From assembly GCF_004923205.2 (NCBI RefSeq), contig NZ_SELD02000005.1:41071-105070 (forward strand): 64,000 nucleotides of DNA. The letters are read 5' to 3'. Origin of the DNA: Paracoccus aeridis (GTDB lineage Bacteria > Pseudomonadota > Alphaproteobacteria > Rhodobacterales > Rhodobacteraceae). Positions within the stretch are counted from its first letter, which is position 1, and each line of letters opens with the position of its first letter. Made by a program: the position numbers and the translations under genes. The notes below the pieces were generated by a model. That model saw nothing but the letters and a program-made list of their open reading frames with translations. It did not search any database and was not told the origin of the DNA. Shown piece by piece: positions 28,035 to 39,800 of the stretch.

Positions 28035-28124
28035 TGGCGGAGAGGGTGGGATTCGAACCCACGGAACCCGTGAAGGCTCAACGGTTTTCGAGACCGCCCC
28101 GTTCGACCACTCCGGCACCTCTCC
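28035..28124 (-). tRNA. tRNA-Ser (anticodon CGA)
   Basis: A 90-base class II tRNA on the minus strand. The acceptor stem pairs GGAGAGG (5') with CCTCTCC, with discriminator G and an encoded CCA at the 3' end (28035-28037). The seven-base anticodon loop CTCGAAA gives anticodon CGA for UCG codons. The T-arm contains GGTTCGAATCC and there is a long variable arm, as expected for serine tRNAs. Confidence 0.95.
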
Positions 28125-28223
28125 GCGCTTTGGTGTGGTGCGGCGGGTTTAGAGAGGCGTAGGGTGATGCGCAAGGGGTGTTGCGCAGGGTTTCGCACGA
28201 AATCGGACCGGAGGGGCGCGGGT

Positions 28224-29114
28224 ATGGCAAGGGGGCGATCATGGCGGCGGGCTGCGGTGGCGGGTCTGCTGGCGCTGGCGCTGGCGGTGGGCTGGTCGGC
28301 GATCGGGCCGGCCGCGCAGGCGCAGGTGCAGCCTCAGGTCGCCCAGGGCGAGGGTTCCCTCGGCGCGCGCCTTCGCCCGCTGCTGCGCCTTGACGAGCTC
28401 GATGCGATCATCGTGATGGAAATGGCGGCAACGGCGCGTGCGGATGCCGGACCCGGGCAGCGGCAGTTCCTCAGCGCGTGGGAACGCGCCTCGGCGGAGG
28501 TCCTGTCCGCGGACCGCATCGGCAGGCTCGTCTCGGTCGCTCTCGACCGGCGGCTGGAAAAGGTCGATCCGGCCGAGGTCTGGTCGGCCATCGCCTTTGC
28601 GGCGTCACCCTTCGGACAGCGGGTGACGGAGCTGCAGTTGTCCGCGCGACGGATGATGACGGATCCGGTCGCGGCCGATGCGGCCGGCGCGGCCTTCGAC
28701 ATCGCGGCGGCACGGAGCGACCCCCGGGCCGACCGCATCCGGCGGCTGGTCGCGGCGGACGGCCTGGCCGAGGCGTCTGTCGCCTACGCGATGACCAACA
28801 CCCTCGCCTTTCTGGCCGGCATGGACCGGGGCGTTCCCGGCAGCGTCGGCACCGAGGACGAGCGCATCGCCCATGTCTGGGCGCAAGAGGCCGAGCAGCG
28901 CGCGATGCAGGCGGGCTGGGCCGAGACCATGCTGTTCCTGGCCCTCGCGCCCCTTTCCGACAGCGAGATCGAGGCGCTGGCCCGCCACGTCGCCTCGCCT
29001 GCGTCGCGGCGGTGGGACGGGATGATCGAGGCGTCCTATGGTGATGCGATGGCCTTGATCATGAACGAGATGGGCGCGAGTGTCGCGCGGATCCTTGGCG
29101 AGACACGGCTGTAA
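28224..29114 (+). CDS. Exported protein, possibly DUF2059-like, function unknown
   Basis: A 296-residue protein with a clear signal peptide (Arg-rich start, a hydrophobic Ala/Leu core, cut near AQA-QVQ). The mature part is helical and Ala-rich, with no catalytic motif. The C-terminal section (LSDSEIEALARHVASPASRRWDGMI...) resembles DUF2059-type helical domains of secreted proteins, but this is weak. ATG 28224 follows GGAGGGG. It ends three bases before the TrgB-like gene, so the two are probably co-transcribed. Periplasmic location is inferred. Confidence 0.65.
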   Translation: MARGRSWRRAAVAGLLALALAVGWSAIGPAAQAQVQPQVAQGEGSLGARLRPLLRLDELDAIIVMEMAATARADAGPGQRQFLSAWERASAEVLSADRIGRLVSVALDRRLEKVDPAEVWSAIAFAASPFGQRVTELQLSARRMMTDPVAADAAGAAFDIAAARSDPRADRIRRLVAADGLAEASVAYAMTNTLAFLAGMDRGVPGSVGTEDERIAHVWAQEAEQRAMQAGWAETMLFLALAPLSDSEIEALARHVASPASRRWDGMIEASYGDAMALIMNEMGASVARILGETRL

Positions 29115-29117
29115 ATC

Positions 29118-30227
29118 ATGGAAGACATCGTTCTGGTCGGGCCGCTGGCCCATCCTGCGCTGCGCACGGCGCTGGGGATCGCGGGCGGGCAGGACCTGAC
29201 CCTGACCGGGCGGCTGGTCGGTGGACGCTGGGCCGGGATCCGCGCGGGCGGCTGGCCGCGCGTTGTGGACGGGGAAGAGCCGCTTGCCGCCGTGCGGGTG
29301 CGGGCGACGGCAAAGCTTGAGCGCTACGCGGCGGTGATGGGGCTGGCGCCGGTCGACGTGCCGGGCCTTTACCTGCCGGGCGTGCAGGTGCTTGGCGCCG
29401 CGACCGGAGATGCAAACGGCGAGGAAGACGGCCACGAAAAGGACGGCCACGAAAACGACGGTGCCTGGCAGGCTGATCTGGCCGCGGCCATCGCCGGCCA
29501 CATCGCGACCCAGCCCGAGGGGCGGTCCCCAGACCGGATCGCCGCGCGGTTGCCGATGATCGCCGGCTGGTGCGCGTCGCGGCTGCGGGGCAGGGACAGG
29601 CCGCGCCGGCGGGACGGGCTGGACTATCGCAGCCTCGCCGTGACCGAACCCTACGCCGCCTGGTTCGCGATGGAGGAGCACGATTTCCAGCCCCGCCTGC
29701 ACGCGGGCGGCTGGGCCGACCCCGTGCATCGCGGCGTGTTCGTGTCGGGCGACGCGGCGGTGGTGCTGCCGTGGGATCCCGTGCGCGACCGGGTGATGGT
29801 GGTGGAACAGTTCCGCGCCGGTCCCGCCGCGCGGCTCGACCCCGACCCGTTCGTGCTGGAACCCATCGCCGGGCGCATCGACGCGGGCGAGGGACCCGAG
29901 GAGACGATGCTGCGCGAGGCGGTCGAGGAGGCGGGCGTCACCATCCGCGAGCTGATCCCCGCGCCGCACCACTACCCCACGCCCGGCATCGCCGCCGAAT
30001 ACATCTATGCCTACGTGGGCATCGCCGACCTGCCCGACGGCTGCGCCGGGATCGGCGGGCTGCCGGAAGAGGGCGAGGACATCCGCGGCATCCTGATGAC
30101 GCGGTCGGAACTCACCCAAGCCGCGCTGACGGGGCGGATCGTGAACGGGCCGCTCCTGATCCTCGCGCTGTGGCTGGACCGCGAGGCAGGGGCGCTGCGC
30201 GCCCGTCATCCGGCGGCGGCGGGCTGA
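29118..30227 (+). CDS. TrgB-like protein: gamma-glutamylcyclotransferase-like N-domain plus NUDIX hydrolase
   Basis: A 369-residue two-part protein. The N-terminal 100 residues resemble the GGCT-like fold (LVGPLAHPALRTAL). The C-terminal half is a NUDIX hydrolase of the ADP-ribose pyrophosphatase type with a perfect NUDIX box (GRIDAGEGPEETMLREAVEE then AGV, near residue 255). The combination and the cysK gene downstream match the trgB-cysK arrangement described in Rhodobacter sphaeroides, where trgB was linked to tellurite resistance. A hydrophilic linker near residue 105 contains the tandem units GHEKDGHEND, which look like a local DNA duplication. The likely role is hydrolysis of ADP-ribose or a related nucleotide. 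Confidence 0.82.
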   Translation: MEDIVLVGPLAHPALRTALGIAGGQDLTLTGRLVGGRWAGIRAGGWPRVVDGEEPLAAVRVRATAKLERYAAVMGLAPVDVPGLYLPGVQVLGAATGDANGEEDGHEKDGHENDGAWQADLAAAIAGHIATQPEGRSPDRIAARLPMIAGWCASRLRGRDRPRRRDGLDYRSLAVTEPYAAWFAMEEHDFQPRLHAGGWADPVHRGVFVSGDAAVVLPWDPVRDRVMVVEQFRAGPAARLDPDPFVLEPIAGRIDAGEGPEETMLREAVEEAGVTIRELIPAPHHYPTPGIAAEYIYAYVGIADLPDGCAGIGGLPEEGEDIRGILMTRSELTQAALTGRIVNGPLLILALWLDREAGALRARHPAAAG

Positions 30228-30320
30228 CCGGCGGCCCGCATCCGATTTCCCGCCCCCGGTTGTGGCTGCCCCCTTCGGGTTGCTAAACCTCTGCCGAACA
30301 TGACCGCGAAAGGGCCGACC

Positions 30321-31352
30321 ATGCGTATCTGCTCCGATCTTGCTGCCGCCGTCGGCCACACGCCGCTGATCCGCCTGCGCCGCGCGTCCGAGCTGACGGG
30401 CTGCGAGATCCTGGGCAAGGCCGAGTTCATGAACCCGGGCCAGTCGGTCAAGGACCGCGCCGCGCTGTACATCATCCGCGACGCGGTGGCGCGGGGCGAC
30501 CTGAAGCCCGGCGGCGTGATCGTCGAGGGCACGGCGGGCAACACCGGGATCGGGCTGGCGCTGGTCGGGAACTCCATGGGGTTCCGGTCGGTGATCGTGA
30601 TCCCGGAAACGCAGAGCCAGGAAAAGAAGGACATGCTGCGCCTTGCCGGGGCGGAGCTCGTCCAGGTCGCGGCCGCGCCCTACAAGAACCCCAACAACTA
30701 CGTCCGCTATTCCGGCCGGCTGGCCGAGAAGCTGGCGGCGACCGAGGCGGGCGGGGCGATCTGGGCCAACCAGTTCGACAACACCGCCAACCGGCAGGCC
30801 CATCTGGAAGGCACCGCGATCGAGATCTGGGAACAGACCGGCGGCAACCTCGACGGGTTCATCTGCTCGGTCGGTTCGGGCGGCACGCTTGCGGGCTGCG
30901 CGATGGCGCTGCAGCCGCGCGGGGTCAAGGTGGGGCTGGCGGACCCGGACGGATCGGCGCTGCACAGCTTCTATACCGACGGCGAGCTCGCCTCGTCGGG
31001 CAACTCGATCACCGAGGGGATCGGGCAGGGGCGGATCACCGCGAACCTCGAAGGGATCACCCCCGATTTCAGCTGCCGCATTCCCGATGACGAGGCGCTG
31101 CCGGTCCTATACGACCTGCTGGAACACGAAGGGCTGTGCCTTGGCGGCTCGTCGGGCGTGAACGTGGCGGGCGCGATCCGGCTGGCCCGGCACATGGGAC
31201 CGGGGCACACCATCGTCACCGTCCTTTGCGACTACGGCACGCGCTACCAGACGAAGCTCTGGAACCCCGAGTTCCTGCGCGAGCGGGGACTGCCCGTGCC
31301 GCGCTGGCTGGATGGAGGTCGGGCCGAGCTTCCGGACGTGACCGAGGGTTGA
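30321..31352 (+). CDS. cysK: Cysteine synthase (O-acetylserine sulfhydrylase)
   Basis: PLP-dependent enzyme that makes L-cysteine from O-acetylserine and sulfide in the cytoplasm. The 343-residue product shows the PLP lysine in PGQSVKDRAALYII, the substrate loop EGTAGNTGIGLALVG and the phosphate-binding loop SVGSGGTLAGCAMAL. It resembles the slightly longer alphaproteobacterial cysteine synthase A type, with an extra C-terminal stretch (NPEFLRERGLPVPRWLD). ATG 30321 is preceded by AAAGGG; ATG 30300 in the same frame is an alternative. It follows the TrgB-like gene by about 90 bases. Confidence 0.93.
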   Translation: MRICSDLAAAVGHTPLIRLRRASELTGCEILGKAEFMNPGQSVKDRAALYIIRDAVARGDLKPGGVIVEGTAGNTGIGLALVGNSMGFRSVIVIPETQSQEKKDMLRLAGAELVQVAAAPYKNPNNYVRYSGRLAEKLAATEAGGAIWANQFDNTANRQAHLEGTAIEIWEQTGGNLDGFICSVGSGGTLAGCAMALQPRGVKVGLADPDGSALHSFYTDGELASSGNSITEGIGQGRITANLEGITPDFSCRIPDDEALPVLYDLLEHEGLCLGGSSGVNVAGAIRLARHMGPGHTIVTVLCDYGTRYQTKLWNPEFLRERGLPVPRWLDGGRAELPDVTEG

Positions 31353-31357
31353 AGCGC

Positions 31358-33967
31358 ATGACCCTGAAAGCTTCGCGGGCCGCGATTGCCGCGGCCCTCA
31401 CCCTCGTGTTCGTGCAGATCGCCTGCATGGTCGTCGCGCCGGCGGCGTTTGCTCCGGTGGGGGCGGCCCGGGCGCAGGATGCGGCGGCCGCCCCGGCCGC
31501 GCCCGACTACACGACCTGGGACCGCCAGGCGAGGCAGATCGAGGATCTGGTCGAAGCGGGCACGCCGAACAGCCAGCAGCTGCAGGCCTTGCGCCAGCAG
31601 GTGGTCGAATGGCGCGAGCGGTTCCTTGCCGCGCAGAACGTCAACGCGCCGCGCATCGGCACCGTCCGCGAACAGATCGCCGCGCTGGGGCCCGTTCCGG
31701 CCGAAGGGGAAAGCGAGGCGCCGGACGTGGCCGCCCGCCGGGCCGAGCTGAACGCGAGCCTGTCCGAGCTCCAGGCGCCCGGCCTTCAGGCAGTCGAGGC
31801 GGCAAGCCGCGCGACCGGGATCATCCAGTCGATCGACGCGCTGGAGCGCGAGCGTCAGACCTCGGAACTGATGCAGCTGTCCCCGTCGCCGCTGCTGCCG
31901 TCCAGCTGGGCCACGGCCGCGCGCGACACGGTCACGCTGGCGCAGGGCCTGGGCGACGAGATGTCGGACCGGCTGGATGCCGCGTCCAGGGGCGACTGGC
32001 GCGCCCGCGCCCCCGCGGTGCTGGGCTACGTCGTGGCGGCGCTGCTTCTTCTGATCTACGGCTGGCGCTGGATCGCGCAGCTTCCCTCGCGGCTGTCGGC
32101 GCGGTCGAGCGACTATTCCCGGGACGCGATCGTGTTCCTCGCCTCGCTGGGCCAGATCGTGCTGCCGACGCTGGGCGTGTGGCTCGCGGTCCGTGCGGCC
32201 GACCTGACCGGGCTGTTTGGGGAATGGGGCCGGCCGATCCTGATTGCGCTGCCGGTCGCGGCCTTCGCCTTCTTCGCCGGGCGATGGCTGTCGGACCGGT
32301 TCTTCCCCGCGCAGGGGCTGGCGCCGGTCAAGATGCCGGACGAGGCGCGCTGCCGCGCCAAGCTAAACGCCGACCTGCTGGTCGCCGTCGTGGCGCTGCA
32401 CGTCGTCGTCTCGCGCGCGCTGGTTCCGGTGGGGCCTTCGACCTCGATGGATGCGGCGACGACCGTGCCGATGAACTTCGCGCCCGCGACCTCGGGCGTG
32501 TGGCACACGCCGCTGGTGGCGCTGGCGGCGCTGCTGCTGTTCCGGCTGGGATCGACGCTGCGCCGGGCCGTGAAATACGACGGCAGCGAGCAGCCGAGCT
32601 ATCAGGTCCGCATCGTTGCGCTGGCCGGCGCGGTGGTCCGCCCGGTGGCGGTGATCGTCGTGCTGCTGGCGCTCGTCGGCTACAACAGCATGGCCAACGG
32701 CATCCTGTGGCCGTTGATCGACAGCCTCGCGCTTCTCGGGCTGCTGATGCTGCTGCAGGAATTCATCATCGACGTGTATGCGCTGCTGGCGCGCGACCAG
32801 GGCAAGGGACGTCAGGCGCTGGCGCCGGTCCTGATCGGGTTCGCGTTGGTCATCGCCGCGATCCCGGTCTTCGCCCTGATCTGGGGCGCGCGAGTGTCGG
32901 ACCTGCTGGAGGGGTGGACCCGGCTGCGGCAGGGCGTGTCCCTGGGCGGGATCAGGCTGTCGCCGGGCGGGATCGTCATGTTCCTGGTGGTGTTCGCGAT
33001 CGGCTACGCCCTCACGCGGTTCATCCAGGGCGCGTTCCGGACCTCGATCCTGCCGCGCACCAAGATCGACGCGGGCGGGCAGAACGCCATCGTGTCGGGC
33101 CTGGGCTATGTCGGGATCATGCTGGCGTCGGTGCTGGCGATCACGGCGGCGGGCATCGACCTGTCCAGCCTTGCCATCGTGGCGGGCGCGCTGTCGGTCG
33201 GCATCGGCTTCGGCATGCAGAACATCGTGTCGAACTTCGTGAGCGGCATCATCCTGCTGATCGAGCGGCCGATCGCGCTTGGCGACTGGATCCGCGTCGG
33301 CACCGCCGAGGGCTATGTCCGCCGCATCTCGGTCCGCTCGACCCAGATCCAGACCTTCGACCGGACCAACATCATCGTCCCGAACTCGGACCTCATCTCG
33401 CAGCCGGTGACGAACTGGACGCGCGGCAGCCTGCAGGGACGTGTGATCGTGCCGGTGACGGTCGCCTATGGCAGCGACACGCGCAAGGTGACGCAGATCC
33501 TGACCGAGATCGCCGAGGACCAGCCCATCGTCCTGATCAACCCGGCGCCCTCGGTGCTGTTCACGGGCTTCGGGGCGGACGGGCTGAACTTCGAGATACG
33601 CGCCATCATCTCGGACGTGAACCAGGGGATGGGCGTCCAGACCGAGATTCGCCACCAGATCATCGACCGCTTCGAACGCGAGGAGATCGTGATCCCCTAC
33701 ACCCACCGCGACGTCACCATCCGCAACGTCGAGGATCTGACGAAGCTCGCCGATCCGCTGGCGTCGTCGTCGCGCGGAGTGCCGAAGGTCCCCGCGCCGG
33801 CGGAAGCGGCGCCGAGGGCGACGGCCCCGCGTTCGGTGGGGAAGGGCGAGGAACCCGACGCGCTCGATCCGCGGATCGCGGGGGCCTCGTCGAGCGGCCT
33901 CGAGGACGCGCCCGGAGACGGGGACGGCGATGCGGATGGGGACGGCGGCGGGGACGGCAGGGGCTGA
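31358..33967 (+). CDS. Large mechanosensitive ion channel, MscS family with DUF3772-type N-domain
   Basis: An 869-residue inner-membrane protein. A signal sequence (residues 1-35) leads into a periplasmic helical region to about 190, resembling DUF3772 (WDRQARQIEDLVEAG). About eight to eleven membrane helices follow, then the MscS core near residues 600-770: the pore-lining helix SVGIGFGMQNIVSNFVSGII, the ERPIALGDWIRVG beta-domain start and NIIVPNSDLISQPVTNW. The cytoplasmic C-terminus ends in a low-complexity Gly/Asp tail. Such channels release solutes on osmotic downshock. ATG 31358 lies five bases after the cysK stop. Confidence 0.9.
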   Translation: MTLKASRAAIAAALTLVFVQIACMVVAPAAFAPVGAARAQDAAAAPAAPDYTTWDRQARQIEDLVEAGTPNSQQLQALRQQVVEWRERFLAAQNVNAPRIGTVREQIAALGPVPAEGESEAPDVAARRAELNASLSELQAPGLQAVEAASRATGIIQSIDALERERQTSELMQLSPSPLLPSSWATAARDTVTLAQGLGDEMSDRLDAASRGDWRARAPAVLGYVVAALLLLIYGWRWIAQLPSRLSARSSDYSRDAIVFLASLGQIVLPTLGVWLAVRAADLTGLFGEWGRPILIALPVAAFAFFAGRWLSDRFFPAQGLAPVKMPDEARCRAKLNADLLVAVVALHVVVSRALVPVGPSTSMDAATTVPMNFAPATSGVWHTPLVALAALLLFRLGSTLRRAVKYDGSEQPSYQVRIVALAGAVVRPVAVIVVLLALVGYNSMANGILWPLIDSLALLGLLMLLQEFIIDVYALLARDQGKGRQALAPVLIGFALVIAAIPVFALIWGARVSDLLEGWTRLRQGVSLGGIRLSPGGIVMFLVVFAIGYALTRFIQGAFRTSILPRTKIDAGGQNAIVSGLGYVGIMLASVLAITAAGIDLSSLAIVAGALSVGIGFGMQNIVSNFVSGIILLIERPIALGDWIRVGTAEGYVRRISVRSTQIQTFDRTNIIVPNSDLISQPVTNWTRGSLQGRVIVPVTVAYGSDTRKVTQILTEIAEDQPIVLINPAPSVLFTGFGADGLNFEIRAIISDVNQGMGVQTEIRHQIIDRFEREEIVIPYTHRDVTIRNVEDLTKLADPLASSSRGVPKVPAPAEAAPRATAPRSVGKGEEPDALDPRIAGASSSGLEDAPGDGDGDADGDGGGDGRG

Positions 33968-34504
33968 GGTCCGGGACGGATAGATGGAACGGGCAGGGGG
34001 CGCGGCGCTCACGCGAGCATTGGCAGCGCGCACCTTCGAGGCGGCGACGGGGGTGACGCCTTGCTCGCATGAACCCGTCCATCCTGCCTGACACAAGGGC
34101 GGCGGGATACTGACGGATCGCAGCTGTCGGGCGGGATCCACCGCCTACGTCTTCGGCCACGGCGCACGGGCGGCCGGCGCATTGCCCGTTCGGGCGGTGA
34201 CGGGCAGATGCGGGTGGTGGTCAGGGGCGCACCGCCGCTCGAAGCGACCGGGGCCACGGCCAACAGCATCGCAATGGGCCGCTGCTCGTCACCGACTTCA
34301 CGCCTGAACGGCCGGCCCGCCACGCGCATGGCGCATCTGAACGATACCCTCGACGCGCGCGTGTGGCCGCTGGCGAGGCGGGCGCTTCAGGGCGCGGTTG
34401 AACTGACGCAGAGCTTGCCCGGCTGACCCGATCAAACGCAGGACGCCGGGCGCGTGATGCGGCCCGGCGTCGGTTGCTTCACCTTGTCGGCGCGAGACGG
34501 TGCC
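33968..34504. other. Intergenic region between convergent MscS and gyrA genes
   Basis: About 540 bases. A 72-residue open frame near 34208-34426 has no family-like features and no ribosome site. The only support for function is the strong inverted repeat at 34442-34471 near the gyrA end. Confidence 0.6.
34442..34471 (-). terminator. Probable gyrA terminator hairpin
   Basis: Perfect 10-base arms GACGCCGGGC and GCCCGGCGTC enclose a ten-base loop. On the minus strand, 34 bases beyond the gyrA stop, the stem is followed by TGCGTTTGAT, only a weak T-tract, so termination may be imperfect. Confidence 0.6.
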
Positions 34505-37327
<2,823 letters not shown>

Positions 37328-37426
37328 GGGGCTGCGCCTCTATATCTTGTTGGCGTATGATCTAACACCCACCGAACGTGGTTTCAACCGGAACGGCCTT
37401 TGTGGGCGGCGTACCGCCCAGCAAAA

Positions 37427-37927
37427 TCAGCGGATTGGGCGGGCGCGCGGGGCCTCGAACGACATCGCCCAGACGGCGGCGAGCGCGGCCGAGGCGAGCG
37501 CGTTCCAGCCCGCCATCGACAGGCCCAGGAACACGAACGCGGGCTGGTCGCAGCGGACGACCGGGGCGGCGTTGAGGCGCGCCATCAGCTCGGCCGTGGT
37601 CAGCTGCGCAAGATCGCCCACCCCGCCCGAGCAGGCGGTCGGCCCCGCCCACCACTGCCATTCGACGCCCACGTGGTAGACCGCGAAAACCGTGCCCGTC
37701 AGCGCGGCCAGAAGCCCCAGCGCGGCAAGCGCCCGGCTCCACCCCGCCACGAGGATCAGGACACCGATCAGCGCCGCCGCCAGGTGGGGCCAGCGCTGCA
37801 GGATGCACAGCTCGCACGGGGCATAGCCCGCCGCCTGGAACGCCAGCGCCGCCGCCAGCAGCAGCGCCGATCCCAGCCCCGCCGACGCGGCGATCCCGCG
37901 CGGAGTCATTCCGGCCGGTGCGATCAT
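37427..37927 (-). CDS. dsbB: Disulfide bond formation protein, DsbB family
   Basis: A 166-residue inner-membrane protein with four helices that would reoxidise DsbA by passing electrons to quinone. The first redox pair is CELC (near residue 40, in the classic GYAPCELCILQRWPH context). The second periplasmic loop holds the Cys in TACSGG and another in VVRCDQP. The start ATG lies four bases after the stop of the DedA gene, so both are co-transcribed. GyrA is next downstream on the same strand after about 100 bases. Confidence 0.88.
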   Translation of the reverse strand: MIAPAGMTPRGIAASAGLGSALLLAAALAFQAAGYAPCELCILQRWPHLAAALIGVLILVAGWSRALAALGLLAALTGTVFAVYHVGVEWQWWAGPTACSGGVGDLAQLTTAELMARLNAAPVVRCDQPAFVFLGLSMAGWNALASAALAAVWAMSFEAPRARPIR

Positions 37928-37931
37928 GATC

Positions 37932-38528
37932 CTATTCCGCCTTCCACGTCACAACGCGGTAGATGTAGTACGCGACGATCGCGACCACCACGAAGGTCGA
38001 GATCGGGTCGATCACATCCGCGACACGCGTGTACTGGCTTTCCAGCACGAGCCCGGCCGCCGCGAGGAGCAGCGTCCACAGAAGGCTGCCGGCCGCGGTG
38101 AAGGCCAGGAACCGGCCCGACGGCATCCGCACGATCCCGGCCGGGACCGAGATCAGCGTCCGCACCGCCGGCACCATGCGCCCGAAGAACACGGCAAGAC
38201 CGCCCTGCCGCGCGAACCAGCCCTGTGCCTTGTCGATGTCGCCGGGCGACACGGTCATCCAGCGCCCGTGCCGGGCCGCCCATCGCTTCAGCCGTTCGGA
38301 CCCGACCGAGCGGCCCAGCCAGAACCAGAAGCTCGTGCCCAGGACCGACCCCAGCGTGCCCGCCAGCACCGTCGGGATGAAGGACAGCGCCCCGGTGCCG
38401 CACAGGTATCCGGCCAGCGGCATGATGACCTCGGACGGGATCGGCGGAAAGATGTTTTCCAGCAGCATGAGCGCGAAGATGCCGGGATAACCCCAACCCT
38501 CGATGACCGACAGCACCCAGTCGAACAT
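37932..38528 (-). CDS. DedA family membrane protein
   Basis: A 198-residue inner-membrane protein. Typical DedA motifs are present: GYPGIFALMLLENIFPPIPSE near the N-terminus, the Gly-rich loop LGTSFWFWLGRSVG and FFGRMVPAVRTLISVPAG. DedA/DTT proteins are lipid or undecaprenyl-phosphate transporters needed for envelope homeostasis. The ATG follows AAGGGGG. It forms a two-gene operon with dsbB; DedA mutants elsewhere show periplasmic and cell-division defects, so an envelope role fits. Confidence 0.9.
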   Translation of the reverse strand: MFDWVLSVIEGWGYPGIFALMLLENIFPPIPSEVIMPLAGYLCGTGALSFIPTVLAGTLGSVLGTSFWFWLGRSVGSERLKRWAARHGRWMTVSPGDIDKAQGWFARQGGLAVFFGRMVPAVRTLISVPAGIVRMPSGRFLAFTAAGSLLWTLLLAAAGLVLESQYTRVADVIDPISTFVVVAIVAYYIYRVVTWKAE

Positions 38529-38687
38529 GCGACCCCCTTTTCGGCGTTGTGTGGCGGAGGTCCTGACCCCGGCGCCCTTGGATCGACCGCCTTGCGGGGC
38601 GCGTCAACCCCACGTAACGCTAGCGGCGACAGAGGTTTAGCCGGGACCCGCCGTCAGGGTCGCCGGGCGCATCGAAGGAACGGCAGC

Positions 38688-39533
38688 ATGGAATGGCGCG
38701 GGCGACGCGGGAGCAGCAACATCGAGGACCGGCGCGGCATGGGCGTCGGCGGGGCAGGGGGCCTGGGCGTGGTCGGCACGCTCGTGGTGCTGGCGGTCGG
38801 CTATTTCTTCGGCGTCGACATCTCGCCCATCGTCCAGCAGACCCAGACCATGGCGCCGGGCGAGGAGCGGGAGCTGACGCAGGCCGAACAGGAGGTCGGG
38901 CAGTTCGTGTCCGTCGTGCTCGCCGACACCGAGGAGGTGTGGGCCCAGGTGCTTCCGGCACAGGCGAACGTCGAGTACCGGCTGCCGACGCTCGTCCTGT
39001 TCTCGGGCGCGGTCCAGTCCGCCTGCGGCAGCGCGTCCGCGGCGATGGGTCCGTTCTACTGCCCCGGCGACGAACGGCTGTATCTCGACACGACCTTCTT
39101 CGACGTGATGGGCCAGCAGATGGGCGCGGGCGGCGATTTCGCCGCGGCCTACGTCATCGCGCACGAGGTCGGGCACCACGTCCAGAACCAGCTGGGCATC
39201 CTGCCCAGGGTTAACCAGCTGCGCGCACGCGTGCGCGGGGCCGATGCGAACCGCCTGTCGGTGATGACGGAACTGCAGGCCGACTGCTTCGCCGGGATCT
39301 GGGCGCGCCATGCCAGCGACCGCTTCGGCACGATCGAGCCCGGGGACATCGACGAGGCGGTGAACGCCGCCCGCGCCGTCGGGGACGACATGCTGCAGCG
39401 AAGCGCCGGCCGCACCCCCATGCCCGACAGCTTCACCCACGGCTCGGCGGCCGAACGCAGCGAGTGGCTGCGCCGCGGGATGGACAGCGGCGAGCTGGTC
39501 CACTGCGACACCTTCGCCGGGACGGGCCTGTAA
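38688..39533 (+). CDS. Putative neutral zinc metallopeptidase (YpfJ family)
   Basis: A 281-residue membrane-anchored protein. A short cytoplasmic N-terminus (MEWRGRRGSSNIEDRRGMG) matches the family, followed by one membrane helix at residues 24-44 and a periplasmic domain. The HExxH zinc motif is YVIAHEVGHHVQ near residue 160, with a downstream Glu in MTELQADCFAGIWA as probable third ligand. Four Cys residues (SACGS, FYCPG, ADCFA, VHCDT) could form disulfides. ATG 38688 has AAGGA upstream. The substrate is unknown. It is divergent from the dedA-dsbB operon. Confidence 0.88.
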   Translation: MEWRGRRGSSNIEDRRGMGVGGAGGLGVVGTLVVLAVGYFFGVDISPIVQQTQTMAPGEERELTQAEQEVGQFVSVVLADTEEVWAQVLPAQANVEYRLPTLVLFSGAVQSACGSASAAMGPFYCPGDERLYLDTTFFDVMGQQMGAGGDFAAAYVIAHEVGHHVQNQLGILPRVNQLRARVRGADANRLSVMTELQADCFAGIWARHASDRFGTIEPGDIDEAVNAARAVGDDMLQRSAGRTPMPDSFTHGSAAERSEWLRRGMDSGELVHCDTFAGTGL

Positions 39534-39563
39534 CACGCGCCGGACAGCCGCGCGCCGCCGTTG

Positions 39564-39740
39564 TCAGCGCGGCGGGGCGCGGTGCTGCATGCGATCCTGC
39601 GTGGCCCACTCGGGCCACCAGCCCATGTGCTCGATGCTGGCGATGGCGATGCCGATGGCGACGATCGCGAGCACCAGCTTGACCCTGCCCGCCGAGGGGG
39701 GATTGCGGACCCAGCGGGCCGCGTGCAACAGCCAGATCAT
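39564..39740 (-). CDS. Small membrane protein, 58 residues, unassigned
   Basis: A short gene on the minus strand. The ATG at 39740 gives MIWLLHAARWVRNPPSAGRV followed by a hydrophobic stretch (KLVLAIVAIGIAIASIEHMG) and a Trp-rich tail (WWPEWATQDR), stopping at 39564. It looks like a single-pass inner-membrane protein with a positively charged cytoplasmic side. An AAAGG lies 12 bases upstream of the start, farther than ideal. It sits tail-to-tail with the metallopeptidase and head-to-head with the RatA-like gene. Similar short proteins are, as I recall, conserved in Rhodobacteraceae; function unknown. Confidence 0.6.
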   Translation of the reverse strand: MIWLLHAARWVRNPPSAGRVKLVLAIVAIGIAIASIEHMGWWPEWATQDRMQHRAPPR

Positions 39741-39800
39741 GTTGTGAAGCCTTTCGTCCTGCTGCTAAGACCGGCCCCGACCCAGCGCGGAAAGAAAGCC

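Noticed and set aside
27754..28062. Minus-strand open frame of 102 codons beginning MGSNPTLSA
   Set aside because: Its start is the antisense-like reading of the T-arm of tRNA-Ser, a common artefact.
34208..34426. 72-codon open frame between the MscS and gyrA genes
   Set aside because: No ribosome site, no recognisable pattern.
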